NCBI GenBank assembly: GCA_964215955.1
Contig: CAXPDR010000038.1
Coordinates: forward strand, 124,001-188,000
DNA from: GCA-2706205 sp964215955
GTDB lineage: Bacteria > Bdellovibrionota > Bacteriovoracia > Bacteriovoracales > Bacteriovoracaceae
Reading direction: 5' to 3'
Length of the DNA: 64,000 nucleotides
Below the pieces are notes generated by a model that was not told where the DNA came from, did not search any database, and saw only the letters and a program-made list of their open reading frames with translations. The translations under genes were made by a program, and so were the position numbers. This document shows positions 50,423-58,462 of the stretch, one piece after another. The first letter of the stretch is position 1; every line of letters starts with the position of its first letter.

Positions 50423-51454
50423 TTATGAGAAGTATTTTTTTAACTTCTCTTTATAAATCCCTTTAGCCAACAAAATAATAAGAAGAATCGCGCAAAGAGT
50501 CTCCCACCATGCTGCACCATGATTATGATGCTTAAGCATTTCATTTAGCTCAAGAGTAAATACATTTATATATAAGTAATCCGTTATAAATGAAAAAACC
50601 AGAGCGACAAAAACAATTGAGAAAATATTAAGAAGAACTCCCTTCTTACCAATATATTTTTGCAAAACTGCTATATTTGAAATATTGGTTGCTGGGCCTA
50701 CCAATAGTAGCAATAAAGCAGAACCAGGAGATAAACCTTTTAACATCAAAGAAACTGCAATTGGAGTTGATGCCGAAGCACAAATATATAAAGGAACTCC
50801 GATTAGAAGAATCATAAGTCGATTTTCAATCATTCCCATAGATGTAAAGAAGTTTTCTGGAACTAAGAAATCAATCATGGCCCCTAACAAAATCCCAATA
50901 GTAAGCCATCCAGAAATATCATCACTTAGCTTTCCAAATCCATACTGTAAAACTGAGCGAGCTTTACCTATAAATGAGAGCTCTACTTTTTCATTTTTCA
51001 TTTTTGAGCAACAGGTTTTCTTCTCTTGCTGCTGAGTTTCTTCCACATATTTAAAATCATTAAACAAAAATTGTAATACTCCAGCAAAAAAAGCTGAGAG
51101 AAATGCAGCAATAGGTCTTATGATCGTCATTGGAAGATCCATTAAGGCATAAGTTATAGAGATAGAATCCACTCCAGATTCTGGTGTTGAGATCAAAAAT
51201 GCAGAAGTTGCGCCATTAGAAGCACCGCTTTTCTTAAGGGTAACCGCAGTAGGTATAACAGAGCAAGAACACAGTGGAAGTGGTACACCGACAGCCGAGG
51301 CTTTAAAAACAGATGAAAAGTCATCTTTTCCCAACCATTTTTTAACCTTATCCATAGGTACGAATTGATGAATGACTCCAGAAAAAAATAGGCCAAATAA
51401 TAAATATGGAGCCGAAACTAATAAATATGACCATAATACAGAGAAATACTCCAT
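50423..51454 (-). CDS. SO_0444-family Cu/Zn efflux permease
   Basis: A 343-residue membrane permease with about eight helices. The signature VGVPLPLCSCSVIPTAV, with its CxC motif (about residues 58-60), and the second-half motif SASTPIAVSLMLKG are diagnostic of the ArsP/SO_0444 group. A CCSKMKN metal-binding-like patch lies in the cytoplasmic loop. The ATG at 51454 is preceded by GGAGGCAGG eight bases upstream; an upstream in-frame start is rejected for lack of such a site. Predicted to export copper, zinc or arsenic compounds. Confidence 0.88.
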   Translation of the reverse strand: MEYFSVLWSYLLVSAPYLLFGLFFSGVIHQFVPMDKVKKWLGKDDFSSVFKASAVGVPLPLCSCSVIPTAVTLKKSGASNGATSAFLISTPESGVDSISITYALMDLPMTIIRPIAAFLSAFFAGVLQFLFNDFKYVEETQQQEKKTCCSKMKNEKVELSFIGKARSVLQYGFGKLSDDISGWLTIGILLGAMIDFLVPENFFTSMGMIENRLMILLIGVPLYICASASTPIAVSLMLKGLSPGSALLLLLVGPATNISNIAVLQKYIGKKGVLLNIFSIVFVALVFSFITDYLYINVFTLELNEMLKHHNHGAAWWETLCAILLIILLAKGIYKEKLKKYFS

Positions 51455-51585
51455 AAACCTGCCTCCGATGGTTTCAACATACCATATCAAAGATTTTAGG
51501 TACACTTTTTAGAAAAATGAAGATATTTGTCAAAAAAATGTTGACGATAAACGTCCGAAAACTTATATTCTTTATTACCGAAAAC

Positions 51586-51662
51586 GGGGGTGTAGTTAAG
51601 TTGGTTATAACGTCTGCCTGTCACGCAGAAGGCCGCGAGTTCGAGTCTCGTCACTCCCGCCA
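51586..51662 (+). tRNA. tRNA-Asp (anticodon GTC), island insertion target
   Basis: A 77-nt tRNA with acceptor stem GGGGGTG/CACTCCC, encoded CCA, anticodon stem-loop with CTGTCAC loop (anticodon GTC) and T-loop TTCGAGT. It is complete. Its 3' end is repeated further downstream (51860-51884 and 56334-56351), marking it as the integration site of the island. No other tRNA is adjacent. Confidence 0.97.
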
Positions 51663-51666
51663 TTTT
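51642..51666 (+). repeat. att copy 1: 3' end of tRNA-Asp
   Basis: A 25-base stretch at the 3' end of the tRNA gene, covering the T-arm tail, acceptor strand, CCA and the first following bases. It is perfectly repeated at 51860-51884; 18 bases of this region recur at 56334-56351. This is the att-type core expected for a site-specific integrase. Confidence 0.8.
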
Positions 51667-51684
51667 TATTTAGATACAAAGATG

Positions 51685-51707
51685 CCAAGCGAATGCTTGG
51701 TTTTTTT
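51685..51707 (+). terminator. Rho-independent terminator after tRNA-Asp
   Basis: Stem CCAAGC/GCTTGG with a four-base GAAT loop is followed by seven Ts. It lies 22 bases after the tRNA CCA and ends its transcript. Confidence 0.88.
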
Positions 51708-51859
51708 GTGTCTAAAATTCAATCACAGGACTTACGATTCTTCTTCCTTCATGGTCTCCTGCACTGCACTCTTAACCACTAGATCGGACGTTTAATATTT
51801 TTAACCTGTAGTTTTCAACGTTCTTGAATCCATAAGCATTCTTAATCATTGACTTTGGC

Positions 51860-51884
51860 CGAGTCTCGTCACTCCCGCCATTTT
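51860..51884 (+). repeat. att copy 2: tRNA-Asp 3' end duplicate
   Basis: An exact 25-base copy of the tRNA-Asp tail (51642-51666) not attached to a tRNA body. The 195 bases between the two copies hold a terminator and no gene, apparently the trace of an earlier insertion or deletion event. The rest of the 51708-51999 stretch shows nothing further. Confidence 0.75.
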
Positions 51885-51999
51885 CGAACTTTATTTAGAT
51901 CGTAAATAACTGAAATTACCCGAGCTTATCTCGTTATTTTTTGTTTATAGCGTGTAAAAAGTTCAAAAGTTCATAAGCTATTTACTACTTCAACCATAA

Positions 52000-52224
52000 A
52001 TGATTAAAGAAACTATGAAAAAAAGAGATACACTTAATTTCTATGATCTAAATAGGTATGACTTAGAGGTTTCTTATATACTAAAGAAACTACAATCAGG
52101 TTTTGATTCCAACATTGAAAATTTACATCATCGTTTATTGGAAATCGAAGAAATTGTTGGTCAATCTTTTATCAATTTAAGAATTAAAAAGCTTGGTCTT
52201 AAGCTTGTTTCTTCCTTCGAGTAG
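52000..52224 (+). CDS. Small protein of unknown function, island-borne
   Basis: A 74-residue helical, charged protein with no signal peptide. The centre (SYILKKLQSGFDSNIENLHHRLLEIEEIVG) could form a coiled coil. A start at the fifth codon later (ATG at 52015) is equally possible. It converges on the restriction-modification gene with a 26-bp overlap. No family recognised. Confidence 0.4.
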   Translation: MIKETMKKRDTLNFYDLNRYDLEVSYILKKLQSGFDSNIENLHHRLLEIEEIVGQSFINLRIKKLGLKLVSSFE

Positions 52225-55162
52225 AGACTTTTCTCTTTTTAGAAACTTTCTTACCTTTACGAATTTTTTCAAGAATTTCTTTATGCTTTTGCTCAGATGA
52301 AATCATCAAGTCTGATCCCATATGACCTGCCATAATTCTTCTTTCTAAAGAAAATGAAACTGCGTCTCTTAAATCTTTTACAGTAATCTTAGTATCTATT
52401 AAAGATAATACTACTTTATCAATTTCTTTTAGAGATTTTTCCTTCTTTTCAAAGTCTTTATTTCTATCAGAGTTTATTAATAGATCATAATTCTTTTCGA
52501 GAGTTGCTATGTTCTCTTTTGATAATTTTTCAATATCTGGGAAAAATAAGTTTTGAGCTTCTTGAACAGTAATCTCATTTCTTGCCATAGCTTGGCCAGA
52601 AGCTTCTCGCCCCATAGACTCTCTCATTAACCACATAAAATTCGAACTTAGAATTGCCCCAACGGCTTTGCTATACTTTGAGTAAGTACTTTTGAGAAAA
52701 ACTGGATATAAATGTTGATCACATATCATTTTATCGAATAAAATAGGAACCCTATATTCTCTCCATACTTCTTTCGTCATTGCATAAGTTGGTAAGGGTA
52801 ACTTCCCTAAGTCCCACCATACTTCTCTATTCATAATCGATGGTATCTCGTTTATCTTTTTATGCTCACCAATTTTTAGATAGTTTACAAGATTGTTGTG
52901 CCCCTCAGACTTCAACCATTGCTTCACTGACTTATTCAATTTAATTTTAATCTTAGATATTTCATTTTTAAGTTTTGCTTTATTTTTCTTATATTTTAGA
53001 CGCGTATTTTTGATTTCCTCTAAATATTTATCATACTCTTTTTTCTTTTTAACTTTAAATTTCTCAGCAAATGAATTTAAATCCAAAACTCTCCACTCAG
53101 TATCTTGTCGTTTAAAATCAGTAGATTCTAATTGCCCAACTGACTTTAACAAAGGCTTAAAATATGTCTGTTTTAAACCATAACTCTTAATGTCTTCATC
53201 TCTCAAATAGAAAAATTCATTACTTCCCGTTTTAATACCAAACTCAATGTCACAAAAGTCAGATACTTTTTTAATCGAATTATCATGCAATAATTTTTTA
53301 AACACATTGTGAGTAAATAGATATGATCTCCATGATATATCTGACTCTTTCAAAAATGCTACTGAACGAATAACTTGAGAATACTTTTCATTATCTTCTT
53401 CTATTTCATTTTTTACTTTTTTGTTTACCAATTTCAGAACTGCACTTTCAGTCATATCCTCTTTTATTCTAATAAATTTAACATACTCTTTCGTCGAATT
53501 TATATTTCTACTTTTTGAGTTTAAAAATAAGCATACAGTTCCAATTAGTGCATCTGAAAAAACATTCTTATCAAATACGACAAACGCGCTAGGTGTACAG
53601 TAATCTAACAAATACTTCTGAAACTTATCTCCATAATCGGTCATTAACCAACGGTTAGATACGATAAAAGCTAGCCTTCCATTTTCTTTTAACATCTTCA
53701 AACATTTGGATATAAAATATATATAAATATCTGATCTATTACTTAATAATTTATCGTTATCTAAATGTTCTCTACATGTATCTTTATCATTAATTAATTC
53801 TTGCCTTATGTAAGGTGGATTTCCAATAATACTATCTAATTTTGAAGACCCGACAGAATCTAAAAGGCCTCTATTAAAAAAGTCTTTCACCGTAATATTG
53901 ATAAAATTTGTATGACTATCAAGTTCCTTTAGCGCTAGGTTCATTGCTGATAAATGAGCAGGAAATCTATTTATTTCTATCCCATGTAATCTATCTAGGA
54001 CTTCTTCATGAGTGAGAGATTTATCTTTAGATTTTAAAACATCATAAGCAATATTTAGAAAGCCTCCTGATCCACATGCAGGGTCAAGAATTGCATCACT
54101 TGAGGATCTAATCGCCCAACTACTTAATAAACTGCATATTTGAGGAGGGGTGTAATACTGACCTAATTTATGACGAACCTCTGGAGGGATTAGTTTCTCA
54201 TAGATTGTTCCTAAAAGATCACCGTCTAAATTATCCAAGCGGATTTGAGATAAATCATTCACAAACTGAGTAACTTCTTCTTCACATTCTTGAAACAAGA
54301 GAGTTTTAGAAAAAAGAGTATCCGGATGAAATATAGGTAAGTAATCAATTTCCAAAATTGAAGCAAAGCACTCTTCTATAATTTTAAAGATACTTTTATT
54401 ACCAGAGGTTAGTGATGGAAGCTTTCTGTATTTCTTTTCAAGTACTTTATAAAACAGAAGTTTATCAAGAAAAACATAAGATGCTTGCATAGCAAATGAT
54501 GGCAGTTTTGACGATAAAATATCTGTTTTCTTTTTATCATCCCAATCAACACCAAATGAATGAAACCAACTCTTAATATCTTTAATTAGCTTTGACGCTG
54601 GTTTTTCATTGTAAATTTCGATTAGTTTTTCAGTAATAGCTGGGCATAAAATAGAATGTATTGAAGACATTCTACCAATGAATTGTTCATCAATATCTGC
54701 CCATTCTAAGTTGTCTTTATAAGCTAAAGAAGTTGCTTCACATATTAAATCACTAAAAAAGCTGTGGTCCTGATGTATATCAGTAAAGACTTTGTAGTTC
54801 CTGTCATACAGATTTACTCCAGGCTGAAATGTTTGAAATAATGCTCCAACTTCACCATTATAGGTACAAAAGTAGGAAGCTCCTAGCTCTACAGCATACC
54901 CTAGAGCCTGGCCTATTACATCGGAAGATAAAGGATCTATTTTTCGTGAAATCTTCCCCTTTACTGTTTTTTTGCATTCGATCACGAGTAAAGGATTAGA
55001 TTTATAATAAACAACTAGGTCAGCCTTCTTGCCACTCTCAAGTTTTAACTCAGGTGTTATAGAGGTGAATATATTATTAGGAGATTTTATTTCAGATTTA
55101 AGCTCTGCAAATAAATTAAAGTGTATTTCTGCTTCATGGATATTTTTTCTTAAAGATCTCAA
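52199..55162 (-). CDS. Type IIG restriction-modification enzyme (fused nuclease-methyltransferase)
   Basis: A 987-residue single-chain enzyme. The N-terminal PD-(D/E)XK nuclease has D48 (KADLVVYY) and E62-x-K64 (VIECKK). A helical connector follows, then an N6-adenine methyltransferase with motif I DPACGSGGFLN (about residues 357-367), GIEINRFPAHLSAMNLAL and motif IV GNPPYIR, then a C-terminal target-recognition region (residues about 620-900) and a lysine-rich tail. It cuts and methylates DNA as one polypeptide. It is the last gene of the island's minus-strand unit, controlled probably by the XRE regulator upstream. Both catalytic centres appear intact. Confidence 0.92.
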   Translation of the reverse strand: MRSLRKNIHEAEIHFNLFAELKSEIKSPNNIFTSITPELKLESGKKADLVVYYKSNPLLVIECKKTVKGKISRKIDPLSSDVIGQALGYAVELGASYFCTYNGEVGALFQTFQPGVNLYDRNYKVFTDIHQDHSFFSDLICEATSLAYKDNLEWADIDEQFIGRMSSIHSILCPAITEKLIEIYNEKPASKLIKDIKSWFHSFGVDWDDKKKTDILSSKLPSFAMQASYVFLDKLLFYKVLEKKYRKLPSLTSGNKSIFKIIEECFASILEIDYLPIFHPDTLFSKTLLFQECEEEVTQFVNDLSQIRLDNLDGDLLGTIYEKLIPPEVRHKLGQYYTPPQICSLLSSWAIRSSSDAILDPACGSGGFLNIAYDVLKSKDKSLTHEEVLDRLHGIEINRFPAHLSAMNLALKELDSHTNFINITVKDFFNRGLLDSVGSSKLDSIIGNPPYIRQELINDKDTCREHLDNDKLLSNRSDIYIYFISKCLKMLKENGRLAFIVSNRWLMTDYGDKFQKYLLDYCTPSAFVVFDKNVFSDALIGTVCLFLNSKSRNINSTKEYVKFIRIKEDMTESAVLKLVNKKVKNEIEEDNEKYSQVIRSVAFLKESDISWRSYLFTHNVFKKLLHDNSIKKVSDFCDIEFGIKTGSNEFFYLRDEDIKSYGLKQTYFKPLLKSVGQLESTDFKRQDTEWRVLDLNSFAEKFKVKKKKEYDKYLEEIKNTRLKYKKNKAKLKNEISKIKIKLNKSVKQWLKSEGHNNLVNYLKIGEHKKINEIPSIMNREVWWDLGKLPLPTYAMTKEVWREYRVPILFDKMICDQHLYPVFLKSTYSKYSKAVGAILSSNFMWLMRESMGREASGQAMARNEITVQEAQNLFFPDIEKLSKENIATLEKNYDLLINSDRNKDFEKKEKSLKEIDKVVLSLIDTKITVKDLRDAVSFSLERRIMAGHMGSDLMISSEQKHKEILEKIRKGKKVSKKRKVSTRRKKQA

Positions 55163-55250
55163 ATCTACCTCGATATAAAAAAACTAATGTGATTATTTTA
55201 CTAAATAGGTTTTTACTATTCATCGAGGTAATATATTCTCTTAAGAATAC

Positions 55251-55424
55251 TTAATCCCAGTCACAATCTTTGGCCCTAATCTCTCTCATCAATGCTTTAT
55301 AAGTATGCAAATATTTTGAATGAACCTTCTCACTTGTATGACCTAGCCAAGAAATGGGGCTCACGCCATTTTCTAACTTAAAACTATATTCAACATACTT
55401 CTTATTTTTATAGAAGATACTCAT
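55251..55424 (-). CDS. Tyrosine-recombinase C-terminal remnant (possible small protein)
   Basis: A 57-codon frame with ATG and ribosome site AGGAG. Its centre reads WLGHTSEKVHSKYLHTYK, which matches the LGH...Y box of tyrosine recombinases, with the tyrosine of the nucleophile position present. The first 20 residues do not fit the rest of an integrase, and arginine box I is absent, so it cannot be active. It is probably the leftover of the enzyme that inserted the island; an unrelated small protein cannot be excluded. Confidence 0.4.
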   Translation of the reverse strand: MSIFYKNKKYVEYSFKLENGVSPISWLGHTSEKVHSKYLHTYKALMREIRAKDCDWD

Positions 55425-55486
55425 TAAATTGCTCCTGATTTTGATTACTTATCGATATTCCCAGGAGCATATTTACTTAATTTTAT

Positions 55487-56140
55487 TTAATTGTCCACTT
55501 CACTTAGTAGAGCTGGTATTAACATATTTGATTTTTTATCTCGGACAATTTTTGGAGATTTTGAATGACTCATATAAAGAGTAGTTAAAACGATTTGTGT
55601 TGCATGATTATCATTTATCTTTGGAACAATACGCTTTATTCCAAATAGATAAAAGCCATATTGATTCATTCCCTTTAGTTCTTTTGTAAGCTCAATTTCT
55701 ATATCAAGTCGCTTTGATGGATTTGCATCATGTAAGCGAACAATATCACCTTTCATTAGCTTCATAATATCTTTCATTGCACCTATTGCTCTTGGATCGT
55801 CTGATTCATCATGCTCAAATTGTATTTGATCCATGTTTTTAATAACGTCATACAAGGCCTTACCTGAATTAATATGCTTCAAGTGATGAACTTTCTTTTT
55901 TGGAACATCTGTATTTTGTTTCTTGGGAAATTCATTTAGTTCACGGACATCAATTCCAAATGCATCTGCAACACCCATTAGAGTGTCAAATGATACTGCT
56001 CCATCACGCTCTAATCTTTGGATAGTTCTTGGATTAACATCTACAATTTCTGCAAGTTGGGCTTGAGTCCAAGCTCTCAGTAGACGTTCTTTTTTTACGA
56101 ATTTAGCTCTATCTAAGCTTTTTGACATTTCTGTTTCCAT
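55487..56140 (-). CDS. XRE-family HTH regulator of the restriction island
   Basis: A 217-residue regulator with an N-terminal Cro/C1 helix-turn-helix (WTQAQLAEIVDVNPRTIQRLERDG, residues 25-48 of the chosen start, given in part) and a longer C-terminal domain of unknown fold. The ATG at 56140 is preceded by AAGGAG with six bases between; an in-frame ATG further upstream lacks this. It is transcribed toward the restriction enzyme, like controller proteins of R-M systems. Three tandem repeats upstream suggest autoregulation. Confidence 0.85.
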   Translation of the reverse strand: METEMSKSLDRAKFVKKERLLRAWTQAQLAEIVDVNPRTIQRLERDGAVSFDTLMGVADAFGIDVRELNEFPKKQNTDVPKKKVHHLKHINSGKALYDVIKNMDQIQFEHDESDDPRAIGAMKDIMKLMKGDIVRLHDANPSKRLDIEIELTKELKGMNQYGFYLFGIKRIVPKINDNHATQIVLTTLYMSHSKSPKIVRDKKSNMLIPALLSEVDN

Positions 56141-56193
56141 GTTTGGCTCCTTGTTAGTTTTAAACAAGGTAGCTACTTCTCAAGCAAATCAAC

Positions 56194-56226
56194 ACGACAC
56201 TAATACGACACTAATACGACATTAGT
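56194..56226. repeat. Three tandem 11-bp repeats, probable operator of the XRE gene
   Basis: Two identical ACGACACTAAT units and a third with two changes (ACGACATTAGT) sit head to tail, 54-86 bp upstream of the XRE start. The 11-bp period is about one helical turn, so monomers could stack on one face of the DNA, as in iteron or controller-protein operators. Confidence 0.6.
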
Positions 56227-56304
56227 CAATTAGATTAAAAATTAAGGAGTGTGTCATAAAGTGTATGATGTTGGTTAAAAATGGCTACTTTAATATCAAT
56301 AAGT

Positions 56305-56351
56305 TAGATAAGTTGGTAAGAGGTTCAAGTGGAGTCACTCCCGCCATTTTT
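56305..56351 (+). repeat. att copy 3 with degenerate tRNA-Asp body
   Basis: The last 18 bases (56334-56351) match the tRNA-Asp tail exactly. Upstream, TTAGATAAGTTGGTAAGAG resembles the tRNA D-arm (TAGTTAAGTTGG) and GGTTCAAGT a T-loop, with no anticodon arm between. It looks like a decayed or chimeric tRNA-Asp end left at the far island boundary. Confidence 0.55.
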
Positions 56352-56368
56352 CTTTCGGTAAAGAGATA

Positions 56369-56393
56369 GATCGCTTAAGCGGTCTTTTTTTTT
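56369..56393 (+). terminator. Rho-independent terminator at the island edge
   Basis: Stem GATCGC/GCGGTC (one G-T pair) with apex TTAA is followed by nine Ts, 18 bases after the third att copy, a layout parallel to that after the intact tRNA. The remaining gene-free bases 56227-56304 and 56394-56586 show nothing further. Confidence 0.7.
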
Positions 56394-56586
56394 GCCTATT
56401 TTTATAAACTCAAATCTAATATGAAATATTCTTGCTTCATAAATTCTTGTACTGCAATTTACACGCCCTTACTCTTAGACTGGTTCAAATAATTGAGTGA
56501 AGTGCATAAGATATAATTACCTATAAAGTTGGTTTCATTTTTTATGTTAGAATGAAAATGAATTCTATTAAAATCAAGAGGTATAT

Positions 56587-56911
56587 ATGAAGTTTGGATT
56601 TTTATTACTTTTTCTAACTATTGAATGATTGGAAAAACTTCAAAAAAATAAGCTTTACAGCTCTTGATGGGTATAAACAAATCTCAAGAGTAAAAAAAAT
56701 GCTTAGTTATGCCAAAGGAAAATCTGGCTTTATCGCTTATACAGAAACTGGTAAAAATGGTTTCTCTAAATTTAATTTAAAAGAAAAAACAATCGATCCT
56801 GGCCCATTTTATTTAGTCTGGAGTAATTTCAGTAATGATGATAAAGCATCGCATGGCGATCACCTAAAATGGCCTTATCAACTAGAAACAGTTAATTTAA
56901 AATCAAAGTAG
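56587..56911 (+). pseudogene. Frameshifted small secreted protein gene
   Basis: An ATG at 56587 with ribosome site AGAGG opens a signal peptide MKFGFLLLFLTI, which hits TGA after 13 codons. The next frame, shifted by one base, continues directly (NDWKNFKKISFTALDGYKQISR to QLETVNLKSK) for about 96 residues. The two halves join where the frames overlap, so a one-base change probably disrupted an exported protein of about 105 residues. No family recognised. Confidence 0.6.
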
Positions 56912-57050
56912 CTGATTAAATTCTATATAATCATCGGCTTGTATTTATGCTAGTACAAAAATTAAAAACAAGAGTAATACAGTCAGGATAAATACAAGAC
57001 AGGTAACTTTTTTTCCATTTAAAAAGTCTGAAATATACCGATTAGAAGAT

Positions 57051-58382
57051 ATGAGGTCGATCCTTGCTTACCCTATTTTCCTTATCTTCTTTGTCGGTGC
57101 TTCACAGGCTAATGACTTTCATATAATTGAAAAGCCGCATAAACTTAGTGGTTTTGGAAAATGCCTTAACAAAGCCATTGCTTCTTTAGTTAGTGGTAAT
57201 TCATCTTCCAAGGGAAACATTTTTCAAAAATTTGCCTCAGGAGTAGATCAATCTCTAGGTAAGAGAGTAGCGAGGGTAAATAAATATAAGATTTCAAACC
57301 TTTTATATGTACCTGCCCATCACGAACAAGCCCTTATATTTTCCAAACTCGCCAGTAGTCTTCCAGAGATTGACTTAAAAACGAATCCCATAGAGATGGC
57401 CCAAGCGATGGTGAATTTTTCAAAACAAATTCCAGACACCCATAGATTAATTCGAGACTATACAGGACCTCTAACTGGGTTGAAATATACACTTTATGAA
57501 ACTAAAGTAGCCCCAAAAGAATTAGTAGTGAGCTTTGCCGCAACTAAAGACTTAAATGACTGGATTGCTAATCTTAGTTTTGGAGTAGACCAAATTACCC
57601 ATCCAGAAATTAATCGACTTTTAAAACTCATCGGAGATCAAACCGATGTAGAAAAAATTATGATTACAGGACATAGCTTAGGAGGGGGCCTTTCGCAAGG
57701 TTTTAGCTATCGACTTCATGATTACTTTAAACATTCTGGGGCAGATTTGAAAGATTTACCAGAGATAGAAGTCGTCAGTTTTAATTCTCTCGGGGGTAAA
57801 CATCAAATAGAACTTTTACCCGGAAACTCAGATAGACAAATCTTGACCCAAATGAATGCCAGTCATTATTATACTACTGGAGATTATGTTTCTTCAATAT
57901 CTCAACATGTAGGTCGTTTACCTGATGAAATAAAAAGCCAGATTGAAAGTTCTGATGTTGACTCATCTATTGCAACCTTAAAACTTGTACCTGATAATAC
58001 AAATGTTGGTTGGGTCCAACATAGAATGGATCAGCTTGAGAAAAATTTTAGAAATGCTCTTAATCCTGAACACTCCATGTTTCCAGGGGTTGATCATCCC
58101 ATTTACTTTCCTAATAGTTTAATGAGTGTTATCACGAACTTACGTCCTCTTGTTTTAGACTTACGCTATATTTACATAGAACAAAATGCGGTTCCAATAG
58201 CAAAACGAATAGTATCAGCACGAAAAGAGTACTTAAAACAAACTCAAATAAGAGGAGAAGCGGGAGAAGAAATTTATAAAGATTGGCTAGTTAATGAGAT
58301 AAATGATTTAACTAATTTTTTTATCAGTACCCAAAACCAAGCTGGTTTAGATATAATATCTTTACTTTCAGAACCTCTCTAG
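57051..58382 (+). CDS. Secreted class 3 lipase
   Basis: A 443-residue exported alpha/beta hydrolase with signal peptide MRSILAYPIFLIFFVGASQA. The nucleophile elbow is ITGHSLGGGLSQGF (Ser209), preceded by LVVSFAATKDLNDWIANL, the fungal-type lipase_3 layout. A catalytic aspartate probably lies in YYTTGDYVSSIS and a histidine in the later third (PEHSMFPGVDHPIYF). It likely hydrolyses triglycerides or phospholipids outside the cell, useful to a predator or saprophyte. Monocistronic. Confidence 0.85.
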   Translation: MRSILAYPIFLIFFVGASQANDFHIIEKPHKLSGFGKCLNKAIASLVSGNSSSKGNIFQKFASGVDQSLGKRVARVNKYKISNLLYVPAHHEQALIFSKLASSLPEIDLKTNPIEMAQAMVNFSKQIPDTHRLIRDYTGPLTGLKYTLYETKVAPKELVVSFAATKDLNDWIANLSFGVDQITHPEINRLLKLIGDQTDVEKIMITGHSLGGGLSQGFSYRLHDYFKHSGADLKDLPEIEVVSFNSLGGKHQIELLPGNSDRQILTQMNASHYYTTGDYVSSISQHVGRLPDEIKSQIESSDVDSSIATLKLVPDNTNVGWVQHRMDQLEKNFRNALNPEHSMFPGVDHPIYFPNSLMSVITNLRPLVLDLRYIYIEQNAVPIAKRIVSARKEYLKQTQIRGEAGEEIYKDWLVNEINDLTNFFISTQNQAGLDIISLLSEPL

Positions 58383-58423
58383 TAACAAAATCAGACTATT
58401 AGATATTTCATATTTACTTAGCA

Positions 58424-58454
58424 TAAAAAACCTAGTGGTAAAAACCACTAGGTT
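58424..58454 (-). terminator. Rho-independent terminator of the lipoprotein gene
   Basis: An 11-base-pair perfect stem (AACCTAGTGGT/ACCACTAGGTT) with an AAAA-side loop is followed by six Ts on the minus strand, ten bases after the lipoprotein gene stop. Confidence 0.88.
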
Positions 58455-58462
58455 GCAAAAAC

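Larger units (their letters stand above)
51643..56351. mobile_element. Genomic island at tRNA-Asp with restriction-modification cargo
   Basis: A segment of about 4.7 kb bounded by direct repeats of the tRNA-Asp 3' end. Cargo: a small orphan gene, a type IIG restriction-modification enzyme, a short integrase-like remnant and an XRE regulator. An extra repeat copy 200 bp inside one end hints at two insertion events. No full integrase or conjugation genes are present, so the island appears immobilised. Confidence 0.7.

Noticed and set aside
50685..51035. Open frame of 116 codons antisense to the SO_0444 permease
   Set aside because: Complete overlap with a recognised gene and no plausible ribosome site.
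51517..51795. Open frame of 92 codons crossing tRNA-Asp
   Set aside because: It reads through a structured tRNA and a terminator, so it cannot be a real gene.
56194..56226. CRISPR-like reading of the 11-bp repeats
   Set aside because: Repeats abut with no spacers and are too short; they fit an operator instead. No CRISPR or cas gene was seen in the window.
51643..56351. Prophage
   Set aside because: No capsid, tail, portal, terminase or lysis genes; only a restriction enzyme, a regulator and an integrase-like stub.
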